The notes below the pieces were generated by a model. The model did no database searches. It was not told where the DNA came from and was given only the letters and a program-made list of their open reading frames with translations. From Fluviispira multicolorata (lineage in GTDB: Bacteria; Bdellovibrionota_B; Oligoflexia; Silvanigrellales; Silvanigrellaceae): a DNA stretch of 64,000 nt. Of the stretch, positions 1-8,341 are shown in pieces; positions within the stretch are counted from its first letter, which is position 1; the number at the start of each line of letters is the position of its first letter. The position numbers were made by a program, and so were the translations under genes. Location: contig NZ_WFLN01000008.1 of the NCBI RefSeq assembly GCF_009208585.1, forward strand, positions 124,001 to 188,000, written 5' to 3'.

Positions 1-2
1 AT

Positions 3-2261
3 AATTTTCAAGTTAGACGTTTATTAGCTACAGAAATTTGTACAGAAGATAAACAAAAATTTACTGTAATGCACCTTATTTCTGGAACTCCAACAGGCGA
101 AGTTATAACGGAACATATGAAATCATGGGGTAAAGTTTTAAAGAGTTTAAAAACCCTTTCATATGTCGATCATGGTGATGAATTCACGAATTTATTACAA
201 GGGGAAAATCCATTTAGTTTGAATGAAACTAACCTTGTCCGTGCATTAGCGAATTGGGTACATATTTTCTTAACTAAACAAAACCCATATTATTATTCAA
301 TCGATAGAGTTTCCAAAGTTATTGTAAATAATCCTCATTATATGGATTTGAGTATCAAATATTTTAGAGCACGTTTTGATCCTCGTTTTCATGGTGAGCG
401 TAATCATTCTATATCAGATTGTTACAATCAAATAAAAGCAGCTTTTGCTGAATTAAATGATGTTGTAGAAAAAAATATTTTAAAAGAGGGATTAAACTTT
501 CTAACCCATATTTTAAAAACAAATTATTTTTTAATTTCAAAAGGTGGTTTGACTTTTAGAATGGATCCTTCTGTTCTTGATAAGCATTATTATCCTGAGA
601 CACCTTTCGGTATTTTCTACATGATTGGACGAAACTTTAGAGCATTTCAAGTCCGTTATCGTGATATTTCGCGCGGAGGAATGAGAGTCGTTATGCCTCG
701 TTCTTCGGGTGATTATGAGAATGCATTAGCTGGAATTTTCGATGAAGTAAATGGTTTAGCTTCGGCGCAACAGTTAAAAAATAAAGATATTCCTGAAGGT
801 GGCAGTAAATGCGTTATGGTTGTCCGTCAAGGAGGCGATAAAAATGAAGCTGTTAAAGCTGCAATATCAGGATTATTAGATTTAATAGTAACGGATCCAA
901 TTTCGGGCGCGCTAAAAGATGGTATTATTGATTATCATGGTAAAGAAGAAATAGTTTACTTAGGACCAGATGAAAATCTAACTGATGATCTTATCCTTTG
1001 GATTATTAAACATGCTTTGCATCGTAAATATAAATATGCTTATGCATTTATGTCTTCAAAGCCTGACTTTGGTATAAATCATAAAGTTTATGGTGTTACT
1101 TCTGAAGGTGTTAATGTTTATGTAGATAACGTTCTTCGTTACCTTGGTCTGCAAAATTCTACTTTTAGAGTTAAAATGACTGGAGGTCCAGATGGAGATG
1201 TTGCTGGAAATGAGTTAAATATTCTTTATCGAGAATATGGTGAGCGCTGTCGTGTTGTCTCTATTGGTGATGGATTTGGAGCTGCTTTCGATCCAAAAGG
1301 TTTAAATTGGCAAGAATTATTACGTCTATATACAGAATCTCGATCAATAGTTGAATTTAATCCAGATAAACTGAGTGGTGATAGTAAAGCTTTTGTTATC
1401 TCTGCAAATACGAAAGAAAATACGAAAATCCGCGATACACTTTATGCAGTTGTGGAAGCTGAAATATTTATTCCAGCAGGTGGTCGTCCATATACCGTAA
1501 AAGAGAGTAATTGGGATAAGTATTTATTGCCAAATGGAAAACCAAGTTCGTTAGCAATCGTAGAAGGCGCAAATATCTTTTTTACAAAAGAAGCTAGACA
1601 GAAAATTGTAGACTCTGGCGCTGTCGTAATAAAAGATAGCTCCGCTAATAAAGCAGGAGTAAGCTGCTCTTCATATGAAATAATTGCGTGTCTTACTATA
1701 TTACCAGAAGAGTTTTCTGAAATAAAAGATATTTATGTTAAACAAGTTTTACGTATTATAAGGTTTAATGCCGATCAAGAAGCAAAACTTTTGTTCCGTG
1801 AATGGCAAAAAAATAAATCAGGAACAGATCTCGTTAAATTAAGTTATGAAATATCAACTGAAATTAACTCTGCTAAAGATATTTTGCTAGATAAATTAAA
1901 TTTATTAAGTGATGAAGAGCTTTCAGGTAGTAAGTATACTTTTGTTTTATTAAAGCATTGTCCTACAATTTTAGTAGAAAAATATCGTTCGCGAATTTTA
2001 GAACGTCTGCCGCGTGCACATAAAATTGCTATATTAAGTGCTCATATGGCCAGCCATTTAGTTTATAGAGAAGGTTTGAACTGGTTAGAATCAATGCATC
2101 CAGATCAAATATTTAAAGTAGCGCTTGATTATATGGATGCAGAACGTAACATCGAGAAAATGGTTGCCGAGCTTGAAAATAGCAATATCTCATTTAAAAA
2201 TGAAATTGCTGAGGTTCTCAAAGCTGCTGGTGCGAAGCATCTTGCTTCCCATCGACTCTAA
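3..2261 (+). CDS. NAD-specific glutamate dehydrogenase, C-terminal part (5' end outside window)
   Basis: Oxidatively deaminates glutamate to 2-oxoglutarate with NAD. The reading frame is open from base 3, ahead of the first internal ATG at 69, so the gene starts before the window. About 750 residues are visible. The Rossmann/ELFV-type core is recognisable from RYRDISRGGMR (about base 655) through KNKDIPEGGSK (about 775-815, with the presumed substrate and catalytic lysines) to MTGGPDGDVAGN (about 1175). The sequence resembles the yeast GDH2-type NAD enzymes more than the short hexameric GDHs. It is followed after 51 bases by an AI-2E family gene. The family is clear; the exact size class cannot be judged without the N-terminus. 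Confidence 0.88.
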   Translation, partial: NFQVRRLLATEICTEDKQKFTVMHLISGTPTGEVITEHMKSWGKVLKSLKTLSYVDHGDEFTNLLQGENPFSLNETNLVRALANWVHIFLTKQNPYYYSIDRVSKVIVNNPHYMDLSIKYFRARFDPRFHGERNHSISDCYNQIKAAFAELNDVVEKNILKEGLNFLTHILKTNYFLISKGGLTFRMDPSVLDKHYYPETPFGIFYMIGRNFRAFQVRYRDISRGGMRVVMPRSSGDYENALAGIFDEVNGLASAQQLKNKDIPEGGSKCVMVVRQGGDKNEAVKAAISGLLDLIVTDPISGALKDGIIDYHGKEEIVYLGPDENLTDDLILWIIKHALHRKYKYAYAFMSSKPDFGINHKVYGVTSEGVNVYVDNVLRYLGLQNSTFRVKMTGGPDGDVAGNELNILYREYGERCRVVSIGDGFGAAFDPKGLNWQELLRLYTESRSIVEFNPDKLSGDSKAFVISANTKENTKIRDTLYAVVEAEIFIPAGGRPYTVKESNWDKYLLPNGKPSSLAIVEGANIFFTKEARQKIVDSGAVVIKDSSANKAGVSCSSYEIIACLTILPEEFSEIKDIYVKQVLRIIRFNADQEAKLLFREWQKNKSGTDLVKLSYEISTEINSAKDILLDKLNLLSDEELSGSKYTFVLLKHCPTILVEKYRSRILERLPRAHKIAILSAHMASHLVYREGLNWLESMHPDQIFKVALDYMDAERNIEKMVAELENSNISFKNEIAEVLKAAGAKHLASHRL

Positions 2262-2285
2262 AACTCTTCTTAAATTAAGAGGCTT

Positions 2286-2314
2286 ACGGTAACCTCAAAC
2301 AAGGAGGTTACCGT
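2286..2314 (+). promoter_or_regulatory. Hairpin occluding Shine-Dalgarno and GTG start of the AI-2E family gene
   Basis: A perfect 11-bp inverted repeat (ACGGTAACCTC at 2286-2296 and GAGGTTACCGT at 2304-2314) closes a 7-base loop. The 3' arm holds most of the AAGGAGG ribosome-binding site (2301-2307) and the first two bases of the GTG start codon at 2313. In mRNA this would hide the start. No T-run follows, so it does not look like a terminator for the upstream dehydrogenase. Control of translation is inferred. Confidence 0.6.
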
Positions 2315-3383
2315 GCGTTCTTTTTTCACTCGCGAACAAAATTTTTTTCTCTTGGTATCAATTCTCTGTTTTTATGTGATTTATCCTTTTATATTGCCGC
2401 TTGTTTTAGGTATAACATTTGCATATCTTTTTGAACCTATTTTAAATAAATTAATCCATTATTTTAAATTAAAAAAAGTTATATGGAAATGGATTATTTC
2501 GATTTTAATTATCTTTCTAACATTTATTTCAATTCTAGGCCCAATTTTAACTTTAATTACAACTGGTATTCAAGAGCTGAGTGCAGTTTTAATTGTAATG
2601 GAAAGTGAGCTTAAAAATCCAATGCATATTGATAGTGCCGCTAAACATATCAGTGAATTTTTATCTAAATTTGGAATTGAATATTCAATTGCAGAGCTTA
2701 TTGATAAAGGAATAGATTTTCTGAAGAAAGCAGCCTCTCTTATTGCTTCAAATGCGGGTACAGCTCTTACAGCAACACCGGGTTATATTGTTAAAGTTTC
2801 TGTTTTAATTTTAACTTGGTGCTTTTTTTTAATCCACGGCAAAAAATATAGAAATACAGTTTTACCTAAAATTATTCCTTGGGAAAGAGAACGGCAAATA
2901 GTTGCAAAAACGGTTTCATCGGTTTTAAAAGCACTCATCGTTGCAAATGTTCTTGTATCTTGTATTCAAGCAATTCTTATTACGACTGTGCTTGTTGCAT
3001 TTGGAGTTCCTCGTTTTGCATTACTTGGTATAATTGCTTTCTTTGTATCTTTTATTCCGGTTATAGGCACTGCACCCGTCATGATTGGTGCAGCAGCTTG
3101 GTGCTATTTGAGTGAAGGTAGAGTTGGAGCGGCAATTGGTATTTTAATATGTGCGGTTATTATAAGCTTTGCAGATAATGTTTTGCGTCCATTTTTTATG
3201 AAAGGTGGGGCTGAATTGAGTTTCTTTTGGATTTTCCTTGCCATTGTAGGGGGAATGTCTCAATTTGGAGTATCAGGTGCTGTATTAGGTCCTGTTTGTT
3301 TTGCTCTTTTTGTCGCTGCAAATAAAACTTTAGATGAAATGCGGCAGAAGACAATCCATGAAGAAGATGTTCCAAATCCTTAA
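2313..3383 (+). CDS. AI-2E family transporter (PerM/YdiK-like)
   Basis: A 356-residue polytopic inner-membrane protein. Hydrophobic segments cluster near residues 10-38, 58-85, 150-175 and from about 205 to the C-terminus, with the family's Gly/Pro-rich C-terminal half (SFIPVIGTAPVMIGAA). The length fits the AI-2 exporter/PerM family (about 350). Members export small molecules, or in some cases act as Na+/H+ antiporters; the substrate here cannot be read from sequence. The start is GTG at 2313, set by a strong AAGGAGG at 2301-2307, which lies in a stem-loop. The next gene begins 48 bases downstream in the same direction. Confidence 0.85.
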   Translation: MRSFFTREQNFFLLVSILCFYVIYPFILPLVLGITFAYLFEPILNKLIHYFKLKKVIWKWIISILIIFLTFISILGPILTLITTGIQELSAVLIVMESELKNPMHIDSAAKHISEFLSKFGIEYSIAELIDKGIDFLKKAASLIASNAGTALTATPGYIVKVSVLILTWCFFLIHGKKYRNTVLPKIIPWERERQIVAKTVSSVLKALIVANVLVSCIQAILITTVLVAFGVPRFALLGIIAFFVSFIPVIGTAPVMIGAAAWCYLSEGRVGAAIGILICAVIISFADNVLRPFFMKGGAELSFFWIFLAIVGGMSQFGVSGAVLGPVCFALFVAANKTLDEMRQKTIHEEDVPNP

Positions 3384-3431
3384 TAGTAACATTCATTTTA
3401 GGATTTAAAATAAAAATAAGGATGCAATGAT

Positions 3432-4400
3432 ATGATTTATCGTTCTCTTGGTAAGAATTTGCAAGTTTCTGCTCTAGGATTTGGAGGAGCTGCGTTGAGT
3501 GGAGATGAGGGCGGCTATGGTTTTGGAAAAATTTCTGATGAAAAAGCTCATGACCTTCTGCAATATGCTTATGAAAAAGGCGTGACTTTATTTGATACGG
3601 CTCCCATTTATGGGTTTGGAAATTCTGAAAAAAGAATAGGAAGAAGTCTTTCTGGAGTGTCTCAAATAAGAAAAAAAATCATATTAGTCTCTAAACTAGG
3701 GGCAACTTGGAATAAAGAGAAAGTGAGAATTCTCGATAACTCGCCTGACTCAGTAAAACGCATGCTTTCAGAATCATTAGAGAATCTTAAAACAGATTAT
3801 CTTGATTTATATATGATTCATTGGCCAGATGCTAAGAACCCTCTGGAAAAAACCATGGAAGCACTTTTAAGAGCTAAAGAAGAAGGTCTTATCCGTAATA
3901 TTGGAGTTTGTAATTTTGATGAATTTCAATTAAGTAGAGCCTTAAATGTAGGGAATGTGGATGTTCTCCAAAATCCATTTTCTATGTTAGATATTACAGC
4001 TAAAAATGAGCTATTTACTTTTATTAAAGAAAGAAATATTGGTTTTATGGCTTATGGAACCCTTGCAAAAGGAATGCTTTCAGGCTCATTTTCAAATAAT
4101 AAAATATTTGATTCATCTGATGTGCGAAGCTTAAAAGGAAAGATGTTTGAAGATCTTTATAACTCGCTATCTCCATTGCTTAAATCCTTCTTTCAAATTG
4201 CAAAAGAGTGTTCTTTAACACCTGCGCAGTTGGCTCTTGCTTGGGTGCTTTCCCATGAAGAAGTTGGAGTTGCTTTATGTGGGGCAAAATCTATTGAGCA
4301 ACTTGATGATCTTATAAATCAAATTCAATATTCAATACCAGCTGAGGCAAAGCATATTTTAGATAAGCTTTCTGTGCAATTTAAAAAGATAAGAGTATAG
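3432..4400 (+). CDS. Aldo/keto reductase
   Basis: An NAD(P)H-dependent cytosolic oxidoreductase with a TIM-barrel fold, 322 residues. The family's catalytic tetrad is visible: Asp55 and Tyr60 in FDTAPIYG, Lys88 in LVSKLG and His130 in MIHWPD. The N-terminal YRSLGKNLQVSALGFGG is typical of the L-galactose dehydrogenase/YajO-like AKR branch. An AAGGA lies 9 bases before the ATG. The next gene starts 6 bases after the stop, so the two are probably co-transcribed. The substrate is unknown. Confidence 0.93.
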   Translation: MIYRSLGKNLQVSALGFGGAALSGDEGGYGFGKISDEKAHDLLQYAYEKGVTLFDTAPIYGFGNSEKRIGRSLSGVSQIRKKIILVSKLGATWNKEKVRILDNSPDSVKRMLSESLENLKTDYLDLYMIHWPDAKNPLEKTMEALLRAKEEGLIRNIGVCNFDEFQLSRALNVGNVDVLQNPFSMLDITAKNELFTFIKERNIGFMAYGTLAKGMLSGSFSNNKIFDSSDVRSLKGKMFEDLYNSLSPLLKSFFQIAKECSLTPAQLALAWVLSHEEVGVALCGAKSIEQLDDLINQIQYSIPAEAKHILDKLSVQFKKIRV

Positions 4401-4406
4401 AATTGT

Positions 4407-5855
4407 ATGTTTTTTAAGGTAAAAAAAAATAAAATTGCTTTTAGGGATGCTTCGTTTACATTAGATAATAATCTTCCCTCGCAGTCGTATGGTGTTGCAA
4501 TTTTTGATATCGATGGTGATCATGAAAATGAAATATTAATTGCAAATGCATTTAGCGAAAATATCATATATAAATATAATGAAGAAAAGCAGAAATTTTA
4601 TAATGTAGCACCTGATAATTTTAAAAAATCAGACAAAGCGACTCTCAGTCTGTGTATTGGTGATTTCTTAGGAAATGGTTCACAAGCTGTTTACATGCTA
4701 CACGCAGATACATTAGAGGGAATAAAAACCCAATATGACAGTGTGTTTGTAAGAGAATCGAATAGGAAAAATATATTAACTTTTAAAGAATACTTAGGCA
4801 CGAACTCTCCAATGAGCAATCCATACTCTGGACGAAGTGTAGCTGCAGTAGATGCAGAAGGACAGGGTAAACACGATTTTTATGTAGTTAATTATGATGC
4901 TCCTAGCTTATTTTATACATATGATAATCATGAAAAATCTATAAAAGAAAAATCCAAAGAATTAGGTATTCGCCAATATGCTGGGGGAAGAAGCATTTTA
5001 GCGCAGTATATTATCAGCAAAAAAGCAATCGACATTTTTGTTGGAAATGAAGAAGATCCTAATGCCTTATTTAAAAAAGATAAGACAGGAAAATATGAAG
5101 AAGTTGCTTCAGGGTATAACCTTACAGATATACGAAACAATGCCCGTGGAGTTGCCATTGCAGATTTTGATGGGAATGGATTTGCAGATATTGTGGTAGG
5201 GACTTGGGAGGGATTAAATTCAATTTTTATGCAGAAAAAACCAGGAATATTTGAAAATCTCTCTCCTGGATTTTTTTGTGAACCTCGTCGCATACGCAGT
5301 GTTATTGTGGCTGATTTTGATAATGATGGAAATGAAGAAATCTTTATTAATAACATCGGGCAACGAAACCGGATGTTTCGTTATTTAGGTAACAATGACT
5401 GGGAAGAAATTGATATAGGGCCACTTGCTTGTAAAGGTCTACAAGGTACAGGTGCGTCGGTTGGTGATCTCACTGGCAATGGGTTTCTTGATATTTTTAT
5501 TTCAGTTGGTGAAGGACATTTACAAAAAAATAAACTCTTTTTGGGTATCCAAAATGATAACTCGTGGTTAAGAATTCAGCCTTTGACTCAAAATGGATTT
5601 CCAGCATTGAGTGCTAAAGTTCGACTTATTTCTAAAAAGAATAAAAATCAAACTAAATTTATATGTTCTGGAAGTGGATATCTTTGTCAGATGGAACCTG
5701 TTGCACATTTTGGTTTTGGTCTTGATAATCCAGAAATATCCTATATAGAAATAACTTGGCCAGGTAATGGTAAGGAAACTCCTCCTAAAAGAAAGCTACT
5801 TGGAAAAGATATAAATTTGAATACATTTATACAAGTTCCGCATCCCAATTCTTAA
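4407..5855 (+). CDS. FG-GAP/VCBS repeat protein with C-terminal ASPIC/UnbV domain
   Basis: 482 residues with repeated calcium-loop-like motifs (FDIDGDHENE, DFDGNGFADIV, DFDNDGNEEIF, DLTGNGFLDIF) that form a beta-propeller of FG-GAP/VCBS type. The C-terminal about 90 residues (from WLRIQPLTQNG to ITWPGNGKE) match the ASPIC/UnbV domain found in CRTAC1-like proteins. There is no obvious signal peptide, which is odd because most relatives are exported; a longer N-terminus was not found. It sits 6 bases after the aldo/keto reductase and 12 bases before the prenyl synthase. Binding or scaffold role only; no enzymatic motif seen. Confidence 0.82.
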   Translation: MFFKVKKNKIAFRDASFTLDNNLPSQSYGVAIFDIDGDHENEILIANAFSENIIYKYNEEKQKFYNVAPDNFKKSDKATLSLCIGDFLGNGSQAVYMLHADTLEGIKTQYDSVFVRESNRKNILTFKEYLGTNSPMSNPYSGRSVAAVDAEGQGKHDFYVVNYDAPSLFYTYDNHEKSIKEKSKELGIRQYAGGRSILAQYIISKKAIDIFVGNEEDPNALFKKDKTGKYEEVASGYNLTDIRNNARGVAIADFDGNGFADIVVGTWEGLNSIFMQKKPGIFENLSPGFFCEPRRIRSVIVADFDNDGNEEIFINNIGQRNRMFRYLGNNDWEEIDIGPLACKGLQGTGASVGDLTGNGFLDIFISVGEGHLQKNKLFLGIQNDNSWLRIQPLTQNGFPALSAKVRLISKKNKNQTKFICSGSGYLCQMEPVAHFGFGLDNPEISYIEITWPGNGKETPPKRKLLGKDINLNTFIQVPHPNS

Positions 5856-5867
5856 GAAAGTTATTAA

Positions 5868-6926
5868 ATGGATCTTTTAAAGCAAAATGCTCAAATCTCA
5901 AAGGAAATGTTAACTCCTGTTTCAGTGAACTCTTTAGAATATTGCGAAACTATTATTAATCATGTTTCTCGCTCTTTTTCATTAGGTATTAATTTACTTA
6001 AAGGAGAAATTAAAAAAAGCGTTTTAATTGGTTATTTATTATGTCGTATAATTGATACTGTTGAAGACGATCAGACTCTTGAAACTCAAGTTAAGGAAAA
6101 GTATCTAAGAGATTTTTTGAATTGCTTTGAAAATATAGAGAATTCTTATTCCTATTCAAAAATAAGCGAGCTTTTAAAAGGTGATAAATATCATCTTGAA
6201 TTGGTGCAAAACACTCATAAAGTTTTCGATGTGTATTTTACATTATCACAAAATACAAGGAACGTATTGCAAAAATGGGTGACTGAAATGTGCCAAGGTA
6301 TGATTCTCTTTATCTCAAAACAACCTAATGGTATAAGAATTCAAAATATAAAAGAATATAAAAGCTATTGCTATTATGTTGCAGGAACTGTTGGTTATTT
6401 ATTAACAGATCTATGGAAAGAATATGGCTGTAGAATAACTGAAAAAAAATATAATGAACTTAATAAATATTCGGGAATTTTTGGTGAAGCATTACAAACA
6501 ATAAATATTTTAAAAGATGTTGCTTGGGACGCTAAACATGAAAACTCTATTTATATACCTCAAGATATTTTAGCTAAACACGGTTCTTCACATGAATTTA
6601 TTTTAAATAATAATTATTATTATCAAAACGAAAAAGCGGTGAAGGAAATAATGCATATTGCGAATGATAATTTGAATGTATCATTAAATTACATCAAAGG
6701 AATTTCTAAATTTAATTTTCGAATTCGATTTTTCTGTATTTTCCCACTTTTAATGGCATTTGCGACTCTTAAAAAGATTAAAAATGCACCTAATTTACTC
6801 ACACCAGAGAAAACGATTAAAGTTTCAAGAGGAGAGGTAAAAACTATAGTGAAACTATCTTTTTTAAGTGCTCTAAGTAATAATTTTTTAATAAAATCAG
6901 CCTCTCATATTTATAAATTAAAATAA
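5868..6926 (+). CDS. Squalene/phytoene synthase family protein
   Basis: Head-to-head prenyl transferase fold, 352 residues. Both Asp-rich Mg-diphosphate motifs are present: D63-TVE-D67 in RIIDTVEDD and D217-VAW-D221 in NILKDVAWD. The usual SFSLGI start of the fold and the YCYYVAGTVGYLL helix are also there. Enzymes of this family condense two farnesyl diphosphates to squalene or two geranylgeranyl diphosphates to phytoene. The motifs do not decide which, and no other carotenoid or hopanoid gene is in the window. It is last in the run of genes from 3432. Confidence 0.88.
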   Translation: MDLLKQNAQISKEMLTPVSVNSLEYCETIINHVSRSFSLGINLLKGEIKKSVLIGYLLCRIIDTVEDDQTLETQVKEKYLRDFLNCFENIENSYSYSKISELLKGDKYHLELVQNTHKVFDVYFTLSQNTRNVLQKWVTEMCQGMILFISKQPNGIRIQNIKEYKSYCYYVAGTVGYLLTDLWKEYGCRITEKKYNELNKYSGIFGEALQTINILKDVAWDAKHENSIYIPQDILAKHGSSHEFILNNNYYYQNEKAVKEIMHIANDNLNVSLNYIKGISKFNFRIRFFCIFPLLMAFATLKKIKNAPNLLTPEKTIKVSRGEVKTIVKLSFLSALSNNFLIKSASHIYKLK

Positions 6927-6954
6927 ATATGGCTTCATTAAAATTTTTATCAAT

Positions 6955-7791
6955 TTATTTTTCAAAATCTGGTTTTACAACGACTTCATTAATAAAATTT
7001 TGAGGAATATATTTTAAGAATATTCTTTTTGTAGTTCCTTCTTTATATAATTGAACAAAGGCGTCATCAAATTTATTAACTAACTTTTCAGACATACCCT
7101 TTTTACTGTACATTAAATAGGTAAATGGAGGAGATTCATCTAGTAAGAGGGAGAGAAATTTAAAATTTATTTTCTTATCTATTTTTTTATTTTGTTTTAA
7201 TTCTTTGATGAGTTCATTGGTTTGTATGACATCGCCAATAAAGGCATTCACTCTATTATTTGAGGTTTTTATAATTGATAAATCATCATGCAGTGCCATT
7301 TCAAATTTATTAGGATATTTGGCCAGCATTTTTTCAAATATCTTTCCGTAATTATAACCGTTAGAGTATCCAATTATAAAATTTTTCTCTTTCATGAGTT
7401 CTTCAGAAGATAGCTTAGATAATTTATCATAGTCTTTTGAACTTACAAATATAGCATTGCGGCCTTTGCTATAATATCGCTTATAATAAGCATATTTTTC
7501 TCTTTCTGGAGTTTTTAAAGCATTGAACATGATATCAACTCGGCCCTTTTCTAACTCAAACAGTCCTCTTTTCCAAGGAAGATATTCAAAACGGATATTT
7601 TTTAAACAACCAATTTTTTTCGCAGCAGCAAGCAGTAAATCAACTGAAGAGCCTTTAGGGTGAGTATTCAGAGAAATGTCGCCAATTTGATAAGGCGGGA
7701 AATTTTCCCAAACTACTTTTATAATTTCTTTCTCACATGCAAATAATTTTATTTGAAATAAGATTATAATAAATAAAAAAATAGTTTTCAT
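6955..7791 (-). CDS. Periplasmic substrate-binding protein, SBP_bac_3 type
   Basis: 278 residues. An N-terminal signal sequence ends near LFAC; the Cys could be a lipobox, though Phe at -2 is unusual, so secretion as soluble or lipid-anchored form is open. The mature part shows the two-lobed polar amino-acid-binding fold (VVWENFPPYQIG, WKRGLFELEKGRVDIMFNA, a late TYLMYSKKGM). No ABC permease or ATPase gene is adjacent, so it is an orphan receptor. It faces the divergent lanthipeptide locus across 264 AT-rich bases. Ligand unknown. Confidence 0.8.
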   Translation of the reverse strand: MKTIFLFIIILFQIKLFACEKEIIKVVWENFPPYQIGDISLNTHPKGSSVDLLLAAAKKIGCLKNIRFEYLPWKRGLFELEKGRVDIMFNALKTPEREKYAYYKRYYSKGRNAIFVSSKDYDKLSKLSSEELMKEKNFIIGYSNGYNYGKIFEKMLAKYPNKFEMALHDDLSIIKTSNNRVNAFIGDVIQTNELIKELKQNKKIDKKINFKFLSLLLDESPPFTYLMYSKKGMSEKLVNKFDDAFVQLYKEGTTKRIFLKYIPQNFINEVVVKPDFEK

Positions 7792-7970
7792 GATAATTTC
7801 TCAAAAAATTAAAAAATATTAATTGATTATTAATGATAAGAAGAAAAATTTCTGATGTCAATAAGAAGAATAGACATATTCTATGAGTATAGCTTCTTAG
7901 AAATAAAAATAAGTTCTCAGAGTTTATTAAAATGGAATATTTAGAACTGTCAAAAAAAATTAGCGAACTA

Positions 7971-7998
7971 TTGACATAGTTTTTTTTATTCATAAACT
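7971..7998 (+). promoter_or_regulatory. Candidate sigma-70 promoter for the lanthipeptide locus
   Basis: A consensus -35 TTGACA (7971-7976), a 16-base spacer and a -10-like TAAACT (7993-7998, 4 of 6 matches) lie about 58 bases before the first precursor gene at 8056. Read by eye. The surrounding 264-base gap (7792-8055) shows no other gene; a minus-strand reading frame there is low-complexity and has no usable start. Confidence 0.45.
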
Positions 7999-8055
7999 TT
8001 CAAGATTAAATATTATTAATGTAATTTTTGTAAAACATTGAATATTGAGTTTTTT

Positions 8056-8181
8056 ATGTCATTTATAAATGAAGAAAATAACGAAGATATTTTTGACATT
8101 AATTTCACTGCATCTACTATTGAAGTGAATGATGAATTGATGTCGTGTCGTTCAGTTGGAACTTGTCTTTGCATGGAATGA
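8056..8181 (+). CDS. Class I lanthipeptide precursor-like peptide 1
   Basis: A 41-residue ORF just ahead of lanB. It begins MSFINEENNEDIFDIN, and the same leader begins the next small ORF (8222). The FDIN tetrad resembles the F[N/D]LD box that class I LanB enzymes recognise. The C-terminal part holds Ser, Thr and Cys (SCRSVGTCLCME), the residues needed for lanthionine rings. The SD is weak (GAG 6 bases before ATG). With lanB broken, the peptide is probably not modified today. The leader homology with its neighbour and the position are what support this call. Confidence 0.72.
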   Translation: MSFINEENNEDIFDINFTASTIEVNDELMSCRSVGTCLCME

Positions 8182-8271
8182 AAATTTATATTTACGTATC
8201 ATTTATATAAGGTGTATAATTATGTCATTTATTTATGAAAATAAAAATGAAGATATTTTTGATATTGATTT
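8056..8271 (+). repeat. Imperfect direct repeat encoding the precursor leaders
   Basis: The leader-coding segments at 8056-8105 and 8222-8271 are near-identical in DNA (shared ATGTCATTTAT start, GAAGATATTTTTGA core), while the downstream core-coding parts are unrelated. This is the pattern of a duplicated precursor gene whose core has diverged. It is not a mobile-element repeat. Confidence 0.6.
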
Positions 8272-8338
8272 TTTGGTAACTACTGTAGAAATTGAGGAAA
8301 GCCTTAGTTTGTCATTTACATGCAAACTTTGTGAATAG
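8222..8338 (+). CDS. Class I lanthipeptide precursor-like peptide 2
   Basis: A 38-residue paralogue of the preceding ORF, with leader MSFIYENKNEDIFDID and an FDID box. The core differs: SLSLSFTCKLCE, with three Ser, one Thr and two Cys. The ATG at 8222 has AAGG about 10 bases upstream and is chosen over an in-frame earlier start at 8156 because it aligns exactly with the start of precursor 1. Its stop lies 3 bases before the lanB start, so translation may be coupled. The first 45 or so bases repeat those of 8056, evidence of a local duplication. Confidence 0.72.
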   Translation: MSFIYENKNEDIFDIDFLVTTVEIEESLSLSFTCKLCE

Positions 8339-8341
8339 ATA

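Noticed and set aside
7733-7993. Minus-strand reading frame overlapping the start of the binding protein and the gap before the lanthipeptide locus
   Set aside because: It is low-complexity Ile/Phe/Leu-rich translation of AT-rich DNA with no SD and overlaps a better-supported gene in another frame.
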